64,000 nucleotides of DNA, from NCBI RefSeq assembly GCF_014651115.1, contig NZ_BMWG01000025.1, forward strand, positions 50,410 to 114,409, in the 5' to 3' direction. Position 1 is the stretch's first letter. Each line of letters starts with the position of its first letter. The position numbers and the translations under genes are program-made. Shown here one piece after another: positions 44,785-52,361 of this stretch. The DNA comes from Streptomyces inusitatus (lineage in GTDB: Bacteria > Actinomycetota > Actinomycetes > Streptomycetales > Streptomycetaceae). Below the pieces are notes generated by a model. That model saw only the letters and a program-made list of their open reading frames with translations. It made no database searches and was not told the origin of the DNA.

Positions 44785-44927
44785 CGCGAGCGCCGAATTC
44801 CGCAAGGGAACCGGGGAACCACCAATTGGGGTGAATCGGGCTTGGCTCGCCGTGCTGTTCGCGGTGCGCGAGGCCCGTAGGAGACCTTCCTGCTCCGAAC
44901 CCGTCAGCTAACCCGGTAGGCGAGAAG
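44785..44927 (+). ncRNA. c-di-AMP (ydaO/yuaA) riboswitch
   Basis: The leader carries the conserved sequence blocks of the ydaO class in actinobacteria: GCCGAATTCCGCAAGGGAAC, CGGGGAACC, GGGGTGAATCGG, GTAGGAGACCTTCC, and the closing CCGAACCCGTCAGCTAACCC with GGTAGGCGAGAAGG. It ends about 20 bases before the start of an M23 peptidase, the usual type of target (rpfA-like and other wall hydrolases). Binding of c-di-AMP turns expression off in this class. Confidence 0.93.
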
Positions 44928-44948
44928 GAAGGAAAGGAGTGCGCCTCA

Positions 44949-46064
44949 GTGGCGTCCAACACCCCTGCCCCGGAATCGCCTTTCAGGACCGGTGTCTTCA
45001 GCGAGGGCGGAGCCGCACCGTCCGTCGGTGAGTGGAACCCCACCGCCGAGACCGTCCGTCCGGTGCGCGGCCGGCACCGCCAGCGTGTGATGAAGCAGCG
45101 CGGCGGATTCGCCCGCAGCTCCACCGTGCTCGGCGTCGGCGTGATCGCGGCCGTCGGCGCGGGCGGCATCGCCACCGCGCAGAACAAGCCGGCCGTCTCG
45201 ATATCCCTCCCCGACGCGCTCGTCGACTCCCTGCCCGACGTCGAAGACCTTCCCGGCGTCGGGTCTTTCATGTCCGACGACGCGGCCGAGCCGGACACCG
45301 CCGACACGGCCGACACCGCCTCGTACGAGACGATGGGCGGCATCGGCGAGGAGGTCGGCGCGTCCTCCGGGACCACCGCCGCCGAGGCGCTGCGCTCCCG
45401 GATCCTGGAGCAGGCCGAGGAGCAGCAGGCGGGAGCCGAGGCCGCGGCCACGGCCGCCGCCGAGAAGGCCGCCGCGGAGAAGGCGGCCGAGGCCGCGGAG
45501 AAGGCTGAGAAGGAAGCCGAGAAGGAAGCCGAGGAGAAGGCCAAGAAGAAGGCCGAGGCCGAGGCGGCGGCGAAGAAGGCCGAGGAGAAGAGGGCGGCCG
45601 AGGCCGCCGCGGCGAAGGCGGCGGAGAAGGCCGAGGCCGAGCGCGCCGCCAAGCTCGCCGGGAGCTTCTCCCTGCCGACCTCCTCGTACCGGATCACCGC
45701 CACCTACGGCCAGTCCGGCCCGATGTGGTCCTCCGGCCAGCACACCGGCCTCGACTTCGCCGCCCCCGCCGGGACCCCGGTCAAGGCCGTGGGCGGCGCC
45801 ACCGTCAAGTCCGCCGGCTGGTCCGGGGCGGCGTACGGCTATCTGATCGTGCTTCAGCTCTCCGACGGTACGGAGGCCTGGTACGCGCACCTGTCCTCGA
45901 TGACCGTGAGCGCGGGCCAGAAGGTGGCCCCCGGCGAGACCATCGGCCGGGTCGGCTCCACCGGCAACTCCTCCGCCCCGCATCTGCATCTGGAGATCAA
46001 GACCTCGGGCGGCTCGGGCATCGACCCGATGGCCTGGCTGCGGGGCAAGGGCCTCACGGTCTGA
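44949..46064 (+). CDS. Secreted M23 peptidoglycan hydrolase under riboswitch control
   Basis: 371-residue endopeptidase. A long charged N-terminus and signal segment (VLGVGVIAAVGAGGIATAQN, about 60-79) precede an acidic linker, then an Ala/Glu/Lys coiled coil (about 140-235) and a C-terminal LytM domain. Zinc ligands are in HTGLDFAAP (H, D) and HLHLE, with YAHLSSMTV between. The coiled coil probably binds or regulates at the division or tip complex. GTG start after GAAAGGAG. Expression is expected to respond to c-di-AMP through the leader. Confidence 0.94.
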   Translation: MASNTPAPESPFRTGVFSEGGAAPSVGEWNPTAETVRPVRGRHRQRVMKQRGGFARSSTVLGVGVIAAVGAGGIATAQNKPAVSISLPDALVDSLPDVEDLPGVGSFMSDDAAEPDTADTADTASYETMGGIGEEVGASSGTTAAEALRSRILEQAEEQQAGAEAAATAAAEKAAAEKAAEAAEKAEKEAEKEAEEKAKKKAEAEAAAKKAEEKRAAEAAAAKAAEKAEAERAAKLAGSFSLPTSSYRITATYGQSGPMWSSGQHTGLDFAAPAGTPVKAVGGATVKSAGWSGAAYGYLIVLQLSDGTEAWYAHLSSMTVSAGQKVAPGETIGRVGSTGNSSAPHLHLEIKTSGGSGIDPMAWLRGKGLTV

Positions 46065-46112
46065 GCAGGGGCCTCACGGTCCGGCTCACCGTCCGGCTCA
46101 CGCTTTGACCGC

Positions 46113-47561
46113 TCAGCGGCGGTACGGGTTGTAGCCCTCGTAGTCCCGATGGGGCGGCGGGACCCACACCCGGCCCGTCGCCCTCGCCGCGTACGTCAGC
46201 GCCGGGGCCGCCACCTCCTTCCGCTGCCACATGTGGTGCAGCAGCTCCTGCTCACGGGCGACGAAGTCGGGGTCGGAGGCTCCCCGGCCGGCCCGGTGCC
46301 GCAGAAACGCCAGCGAGGTCGCGAACCGCTGGTACTCGGAGACCGTGTGCGCGGCGGCGGCCCCCAGCGTCCGGCGGGCCATGTCACGGGCCGAGGCGCG
46401 CGCCTTCATCGAGGAGAGCGCCTGCGGCTCGGCGGGCGAGAGCCAGCCTGCCGCCGCGTAGGCGGGCAGCTCGGCCGCTATCGTCCGCAGCTCCCGCTGC
46501 CGGGTCCAGACGGTCAGCCAGGTCAGCAGCGCGAACGTGGGGACCATGAACATCCCGTACACCGCGTAGAAGCCCCACGGGCCCCAGTACGAGGCCGAGC
46601 CGTTCCACAGCGCGTGCATGCCCATCGACAGTACGAGGCCGAGCAGCGGCAGCGCCCACCGGCGGAACCGCCGATGGCGCGGGGCCAGCGCGGCGATGCC
46701 GAAGCCGATGCCGGTCAGCATGGTGAAAAGCGGATGGGCGAACGGCGACATGACGATCCGGACGAAGAACGTCGCGGCCGTCACCGACTCCAGCCCGGAG
46801 TGGCCCAGCTCCTGGTCCTCGCCGAAGGCGGTGCCGAGATAGAGGATGTTCTCGGTGAAGGCGAAGCCGGTCGCGGTGAGACCGGCCACCACCACACCGT
46901 CGACGATCCCGGTGAAGTGCCGACGGCGGAAGATGAAGATCAGCAGGATCGCCACCGCCTTCGCGGACTCCTCCACCACCGGTGCGATCACCGTCGCGCC
47001 GAGGCCCTCCGCGCTGTTGGGGTCGGCGGTGGCGGTCGCTATCCAGCGCACCGCGAAGGAGTTCGCCAGGATCGCCACCAGGGCGGCGGCGAACGCGCCC
47101 CAGGCGAAGGCGAAGATCAGATTCCGCCAGGGGCCCGGCTCGACCCGGTCCAGCCAGCGGAAGGCGGCGACGAGCAGCGGCACGGGGAGCGTGGCCAGCC
47201 CGAGCCCGACGAGGAAGCCCTCCGGGCCGGTCTCCTCCCGTACGAGGGCGAGGATGACCAGCGCGCAGAGAGCGAGCACGATGATCGGGATGCCCGCTCT
47301 GACCGCCTTGCTCTGCCAGATCCGGGCGGCGCGGCGCGGCTTGTAGCGCCAGCGGGCCTGCTCGGGCACGGCGTCGAACAGCGGCTCCTGGCCGCAGGCC
47401 GGGACGGCGGGTCCCGAACCGGTCTGCTCGGCCGGGGTCGCAGGGGTCACCGGGGTCACTGGGGTCGACGCCGGGTCGTGGGCCGGTCGGGGTGGCGAAT
47501 GGGCGGGCGGCGCATGCGCGGGCGGACAGGGCTGTGAGGGGTGTGCTGACGGCTCGGACAC
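46113..47561 (-). CDS. PrsW-family intramembrane metalloprotease
   Basis: 482-residue membrane protein with a Pro-rich cytosolic head of 85 residues, eight or so hydrophobic segments and a soluble tail. The PrsW motifs are visible: EESAKAVAILL, the SPFAHPLFTMLTGIGFG segment and the GMHALWNGSA box, which supply the glutamate and histidine metal ligands. In B. subtilis PrsW cleaves the RsiW anti-sigma factor; the target here is unknown. GTG start. Confidence 0.9.
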   Translation of the reverse strand: MSEPSAHPSQPCPPAHAPPAHSPPRPAHDPASTPVTPVTPATPAEQTGSGPAVPACGQEPLFDAVPEQARWRYKPRRAARIWQSKAVRAGIPIIVLALCALVILALVREETGPEGFLVGLGLATLPVPLLVAAFRWLDRVEPGPWRNLIFAFAWGAFAAALVAILANSFAVRWIATATADPNSAEGLGATVIAPVVEESAKAVAILLIFIFRRRHFTGIVDGVVVAGLTATGFAFTENILYLGTAFGEDQELGHSGLESVTAATFFVRIVMSPFAHPLFTMLTGIGFGIAALAPRHRRFRRWALPLLGLVLSMGMHALWNGSASYWGPWGFYAVYGMFMVPTFALLTWLTVWTRQRELRTIAAELPAYAAAGWLSPAEPQALSSMKARASARDMARRTLGAAAAHTVSEYQRFATSLAFLRHRAGRGASDPDFVAREQELLHHMWQRKEVAAPALTYAARATGRVWVPPPHRDYEGYNPYRR

Positions 47562-47680
47562 CCCACGACCCTAAAGGCGGGCACCGACAACTGACGACGC
47601 CCATTCCGTGATCACGGCGGGTGCTCACCTCTCGTACCCCACGCGTCCCGGGGGAAACGGGGGGCCGAGAGATACGTTCC

Positions 47681-47736
47681 GGTCAGCCGGTCAGCCGGTC
47701 AGCCGGTCAGCCGGTCAGCCGGTCAGCCGGTCAGCG
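47681..47736. repeat. Octanucleotide tandem repeat GGTCAGCC
   Basis: Six perfect copies of GGTCAGCC and a seventh with one change (GGTCAGCG), running into the trmB 3' end. On the minus strand every copy contains TGA or TGAC, so changes in copy number mostly alter the sequence just after the stop. Confidence 0.92.
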
Positions 47737-48553
47737 GTGCCGAGCCCTGGGCCGCCGTCGTCGCTGTCGCTGTCGCCGTCGTCCGGCGGAACAGCAGATC
47801 GTGGACGATGTGGCCCTTGTCCAGGCCCTGTCCCTCGAAGCGGGTCAGCGGACGGAAGTCGGGGCGCGGCGCGTAGCCGCCGTCCTCCTGGGTGTTCTCG
47901 AAGTCCGGGTGGGCCGAGAGCACCTCCAGCATCTGCTCCGCGTACGGCTCCCAGTCGGTCGCGCAGTGCAGCACACCGCCCGGCTTGAGCGACTTCGCCG
48001 CGAGGGTGAGGAACTCGGGCTGGATCAGCCGCCGCTTGTGATGCCGCTTCTTGGGCCAGGGGTCGGGGAAGTAGACGCGCATGCCGTCCAGCGCGGCGGG
48101 GGCGAGCATCTCGCGCAGCAGGATGATCGCGTCGCCATTGGCGACCCGGATGTTGGACAGGCCGTTCCGCTCGGCGAGACCGAGCAGATTGCCCTGGCCG
48201 GGGGTGTGGACGTCGACCGCGAGGATTCCGGTGCCGGGGTCGGCCTCGCCCATCCGCGCGGTGGCCTCGCCCATGCCGAAGCCGATCTCCAGCACGACGG
48301 GCAGCCCGTCGAAGATCTCTTCGAGGTCGAGGACGCTCTTTCCGTCGATCTCGAAGCCCCAGCGGGGCCACAGCCGGGTCAGGGCGTCGCCCTGCCCGGT
48401 CGTCACCCGGCTGCGCCGGGGCTGGAAGCTGCGGATGCGCCGCTCGTGGTGCGAGCCGGCGGGATCGGCGACGGGCCCTCCGGGGAAGCGGGACTCGCTT
48501 CGGTCGCGGACGGGGGCGGCGGGCGCGGGGGCGTGGTTTCGAAGCTCGGACAC
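47723..48553 (-). CDS. trmB: tRNA (guanine-N7)-methyltransferase
   Basis: 276-residue TrmB, which makes m7G46 in tRNA variable loops with SAM. Motifs VVLEIGFGMGEATARM, VYFPDPWPKKRHHKRRLIQPEFL and LHCATDWEPYAEQML are canonical. The N-terminus has about 40 extra, poorly conserved residues, and the C-terminus ends in TATATATTAAQG-like low complexity, next to the tandem repeat that contains its stop codon. Confidence 0.95.
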   Translation of the reverse strand: MSELRNHAPAPAAPVRDRSESRFPGGPVADPAGSHHERRIRSFQPRRSRVTTGQGDALTRLWPRWGFEIDGKSVLDLEEIFDGLPVVLEIGFGMGEATARMGEADPGTGILAVDVHTPGQGNLLGLAERNGLSNIRVANGDAIILLREMLAPAALDGMRVYFPDPWPKKRHHKRRLIQPEFLTLAAKSLKPGGVLHCATDWEPYAEQMLEVLSAHPDFENTQEDGGYAPRPDFRPLTRFEGQGLDKGHIVHDLLFRRTTATATATTAAQGSAPLTG

Positions 48554-48627
48554 AGTGCCTCGATTCTACGGGCGCGGGCGGGGCGCCGGGACTGCCGAAG
48601 GGCCCGCGAGGGCGGGCGAGAGCAGGC

Positions 48628-49851
48628 TCACAGCAGCGCCAGGGCCCGTCTCGCCACCTCTCTCCCGATCGGAAGAGAGGCCGTCGCCGCAGGTGAGGGG
48701 GCATTCAGCACATGGACGGTCCGCGCGGACTCCTTGATCAGAAAGTCATCGGCGAGGGTGCCGTCGCGCAGCACCGCCTGGGCCCGCACTCCGGAGGGCG
48801 CGGGCCGCAGCTCGGATTCGGTGACCGAGGGGAGCAGTCTGCGCACGGCGGCCGTGAAGGCCCGCTTCGAGAGCGAGCGGTGCAGCTCGCCCACTCCGTA
48901 CCGCCAGTGGCGGCGGGCCATCCGCCGGGTGCCGGGCCAGGCCAGCGTCTCCGCCAGCTCCCGGGGGCGTATCTCCCGCCGGTGGTAGCCCTCCAGGGCC
49001 AGGGCGGGCACGGCATTGGGGCCGACGTGCACGGAGCCGTCGATGCCCCGGGTCAGATGGACGCCGAGGAAGGGGAACGCCGGATCGGGCACCGGATAGA
49101 CCAGGCCCCGCACCCGCGAGGGCCGGGCCAGCTCATGGAACTCACCCCGGAAGGGGACGATCCGCATGCCGGGGTCATCACCCGCCAGTCTCGCCACCCG
49201 GTCGCAGTACAGCCCCGCGCAGTTGACCAGCGCCCTGGATCTGAGGACCGTCCCGGCGGCGGTGCGCACGGCGACGCCCCAGGGGCGGCGGTCCACCGCG
49301 ACGACCTCCTCGCCGCAGCGGATCTCGGTGCCCAGGCTGTCGCAGACCTCCGCCAGCCGGGCGGCCACCGCGCCGAAGTCGCACACCCCGGTGGTGCCCA
49401 CGTGGATCGCGGCCAGGCCTTCGACCTCCGGCTCGTACTCCAGGATCTGGGAGGGGCCCAGCTCCCGCACCGGGATGCCGTTCTCCCGGCCGCGCTGGAC
49501 CAGGGCGTGCAGCCGGGGCAGCTCCTCCCGGCGGGTGGCGACGATCAGCTTTCCGGAGATCCGGTGGGGGACGCCGTACTCGGCGCAGAATTTGACCAGC
49601 TCGGCCGAGCCGCTCACCGCGAACCGGGCCTTCAGCGATCCGGGGCGGTAGTAGATCCCGCTGTGGATCACTCCGCTGTTCCGCCCGGTCTGGTGGCGGG
49701 CGGGCGCCCGCTCCTTCTCCAGCACGATCACCTTGGTGCCGGGGGCCGCGTGGGTGAGGGCATGGGCCGTCGACAGACCGACGATCCCGCCGCCGATCAC
49801 CAGCACATCGCAGTCGAACGTGCCGCCGTAGCCGCCTCTGGACACCGTCAC
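48628..49851 (-). CDS. lhgO: L-2-hydroxyglutarate oxidase
   Basis: 407-residue FAD enzyme that oxidises L-2-hydroxyglutarate to 2-oxoglutarate. It has the Rossmann motif VLVIGGGIVGLSTAHALT, the family GRNSGVIHSGIYY segment, and later FRGEFHEL and HLTRGIDGSVHVGPNAV. The GTG at 49851 is preceded by GGAGGTGA; the longer frame would start 22 codons upstream without such a site. It lies between trmB and the TPR regulator, all leftward. Confidence 0.92.
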   Translation of the reverse strand: MTVSRGGYGGTFDCDVLVIGGGIVGLSTAHALTHAAPGTKVIVLEKERAPARHQTGRNSGVIHSGIYYRPGSLKARFAVSGSAELVKFCAEYGVPHRISGKLIVATRREELPRLHALVQRGRENGIPVRELGPSQILEYEPEVEGLAAIHVGTTGVCDFGAVAARLAEVCDSLGTEIRCGEEVVAVDRRPWGVAVRTAAGTVLRSRALVNCAGLYCDRVARLAGDDPGMRIVPFRGEFHELARPSRVRGLVYPVPDPAFPFLGVHLTRGIDGSVHVGPNAVPALALEGYHRREIRPRELAETLAWPGTRRMARRHWRYGVGELHRSLSKRAFTAAVRRLLPSVTESELRPAPSGVRAQAVLRDGTLADDFLIKESARTVHVLNAPSPAATASLPIGREVARRALALL

Positions 49852-49996
49852 CGCGTCACCTCCCACCCCCGATACTGCACCGGCCCACTGACAATGCCCC
49901 GGACGGGCCGCGCTCAAGCCGGGGAACCGCCGCCGTAGCCGCCGTAGCCGCCGGAGCCGGAGCCACCGGCCCCCCCGAGGCCCCCGGTCCCGCCCG

Positions 49997-51433
49997 CTAC
50001 GCCGGGGCCATCAGCAGCGGCCGCGCCCGCTCCCGCAGCTCCGCGACCCTCGGCTCGTGCCCGTACGGCTCCAGCCGGTGCAGCAGATCCCGTACGTACT
50101 CCGTGGTCCGCGCCGAGGAGATCCGCCCGGCGACCTCCACCGCCCGGGTGCCCGCCGCGCAGGCCGCGTCCAGATTGCCCGACTCCAGCTCGGCGACGGC
50201 GCTGACCACCAGCCGCAGCCCGTGCGAGCGGACGAACTCCTCGGTGGGCCGCGACAGCGCCTGTTCGGTGAAGCGCCGCACCTGCCGGGGGGCCTTCAGA
50301 TCGCGATAGCACTCGGCCGCGTCCGCGCAGAACCGGTCGTACGAGTAGAAACCCAGCCAGGTGGGGTCGCTGTCGCCGTCCCGGGAGCGCTCCAGCCAGG
50401 CCTCGGCGGCCTTCAGCGCCGCGCCGGCGGCCACCGCGTCGTTCGCCTTGGCGTGCGCCCGGGCCTCGACCAGCCGGAAGAAGCTCATCGTGCGGGCGGT
50501 GGCGAGGCCCCGGTTGCGTTCGAGCGCGGCCTGGGCGAGGTCGACGCCCTCGTCCGCGAAGCCCCGGTAGATCGACTGGAGCGACATCGACGCCAGCACA
50601 TAGCCCCCGAGCGGGACGTCGGCCGCCGCGCGGGCGAGGCGCAGCGCCTGGATGTAGTACCGCTGGGCGGCCTCCTGCTGGCCGGTGTCGAAGGCCATCC
50701 ACCCGGCCAGCCGGGTCAGCTCGGCGGTCGCCCCGAAGAGCGCGCGGCCCACTTCGTCGGAGTACGAGGAGAGCAGCAGCGGCGCGGCGTCCACCCGCAG
50801 GCACTCGGGCACCATCGAGGAACGCCAGTCCCCGCCGCCGTACTTGGAGTCCCAGCGGCGGGCGTCCTCGGCGGCCTCCCGCAGCTTGGCCACATCGCTG
50901 TGGCCCACCCGGGTGGGCGCGTCCTCGGGGGCGCTCTCCCCGGGCGGGAGGTCCGGCATCCGCTCGACCGAGGAGTCGGCGGGCGTTATCAGCCAGCGGG
51001 AGGCGGGGGTGGCGTACGCGCTCACCGCGAAGGAACCGGCGAGGGACTGCCAGATCCCGCCGCTCCCGGCCCGTCTGCCCGCCAGGTCCAGGCGGTACAG
51101 CTCGGTGGCCGACTTCACCGCCGCGCCCACGTCGCGCGGGAAGGCGAGTCCGACCTCGGGGGCCGGATCGGCGTCCGCGAGCCCGATCTCGTGCAGCGGT
51201 ACGGGACGGCCGAGCTTGGCGCCGATCGCGGCGGCGATGAGATGCGGGGCGGCGCCCTGGGGGACCATGCCCTTCGACACCCACCGGGCCACGGAGGTCT
51301 TGTCATAACGGAGCGTCAGACCACGCTGCGCCCCGAGGTCGTTGACCCGCCGGGCGAGCCCGGCGTTGCTGATTCCCGCGAGGGCGAGAACGGTGCCGAG
51401 CTTTTCGTTCGGCCCGCGTTGCTCCCTGGACAT
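49997..51433 (-). CDS. Sporulation-associated TPR regulator (NsdA-like)
   Basis: 478-residue protein of the streptomycete NsdA/SCO4114 type. It opens with MSREQRGPNEKLGTVLALA, then an XRE-like helix-turn-helix region (ISNAGLARRVNDLGAQRG, TSVARWVSKGMVPQ), followed by a long array of TPR-like helices. Homologues affect differentiation and antibiotic production. Gene order (trmB-side, asparagine-synthetase-like gene, sigma factor, AtrA) fits the SCO4114 orthologue better than nsdA itself. That is from memory. Confidence 0.82.
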   Translation of the reverse strand: MSREQRGPNEKLGTVLALAGISNAGLARRVNDLGAQRGLTLRYDKTSVARWVSKGMVPQGAAPHLIAAAIGAKLGRPVPLHEIGLADADPAPEVGLAFPRDVGAAVKSATELYRLDLAGRRAGSGGIWQSLAGSFAVSAYATPASRWLITPADSSVERMPDLPPGESAPEDAPTRVGHSDVAKLREAAEDARRWDSKYGGGDWRSSMVPECLRVDAAPLLLSSYSDEVGRALFGATAELTRLAGWMAFDTGQQEAAQRYYIQALRLARAAADVPLGGYVLASMSLQSIYRGFADEGVDLAQAALERNRGLATARTMSFFRLVEARAHAKANDAVAAGAALKAAEAWLERSRDGDSDPTWLGFYSYDRFCADAAECYRDLKAPRQVRRFTEQALSRPTEEFVRSHGLRLVVSAVAELESGNLDAACAAGTRAVEVAGRISSARTTEYVRDLLHRLEPYGHEPRVAELRERARPLLMAPA

Positions 51434-52361
51434 GGCCCACCCCTCGACACGCAGACGGCCGCCGCGTCGCTGTCCGGAGCGCGGCATTCGTACTGAGTCC
51501 TCCCCGGCGGGCGGTCTCCGGCAGCCCCGGCGCGGTCCGGGTCGCACAAGCGGCCGGCCGGGCGTCGCGGAATATGCCCGTAGGTTCAGAACATCAGTAA
51601 ACCCAGCGTAGTTCGCCGCATCCCGACCGTTAAGGGGCGGAGTTCCGTATGGCGGGATTGTTGTGCGCTGTGGGACGGCCCTCCCGGGCGGCCCGGCGCG
51701 GCCGTCCGGGGCGCGCCCTGGCTGAGCCCCGGCCGTGTGGCCGTGCGCCTGTCCGTGCGCTCTGTCCGGAGTGCGGGGGAGGGACTTCCATGAGTGCTGC
51801 GTGGGTCGGCCCACTGCGTACTGGAACCAGTGGGCTGGGGGACACCGCCGTCTTCAATCCCCGCGGGCGGCGGACCGGTCCGGGAGGCGGACCGCGCCTC
51901 CCGGACTGCTGTGCGCCCTTTTACGGGTGTCGGCCGGGGCCTGCCCGGTGGGTGGTTCGGTAGGTTCTGTGCTGCCCCGCGGCGGCCGGAGATTGGCCGG
52001 ATCTCAACCATTGCCGTTGCGTGATTTGTTCCCAATGGGATCCGCGCGATCATTCCACTTCGCGTCCGGCCATCATCAAATCAGCCGCCCGTGAGGCCCG
52101 TTCGCTTTTTGCTCGTGCTACCCGGGCACATCTCCGCGCGCTTCCTTCGTGGCAGCATGTTCCCGAACGGGCGGGTGCGGCCCCGGCACCGGGGCCGGTC
52201 CACGCCCCCGGCGCGGGCGGAGCCTCCGCCCGCCCCCCGCCGGCCGAGTGTGACGCTTGTCCCGTGCGCCCGGCCGCGGCGCGCCCGCCCGCCGGGCGTA
52301 GCGTGCACCTCGACGGCCTGGCCCGCCGGCCAGGGTTTGTCCACAGCCTGTGGAGGCGGCG
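51434..52361. other. Long divergent intergenic region
   Basis: 928 bp without a supported gene, unusually long for this chromosome. Open frames on both strands are Pro/Arg-rich shadows without ribosome-binding sites. It must hold the promoters of two divergent genes. A possible leftward promoter is TTAACG-17-TACGCT near 51600-51635 (minus strand), and a palindrome sits at 52340-52354. Confidence 0.55.
52340..52354 (+). promoter_or_regulatory. Palindrome overlapping the ribosome-binding site
   Basis: TCCACAG-C-CTGTGGA, a perfect 15-bp palindrome whose right arm leads into the GGAGG of the downstream gene. It could be an operator, or a hairpin that hides the ribosome-binding site. Confidence 0.5.

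Noticed and set aside
47681..47736. CRISPR or IS end
   Set aside because: Eight-base head-to-tail units without spacers, terminal inverted repeats or a transposase nearby.
51586..52094. Small genes in the 51.4-52.4 kb gap
   Set aside because: Overlapping Pro/Arg/Gly-rich frames on both strands, none with a convincing start signal or family likeness.
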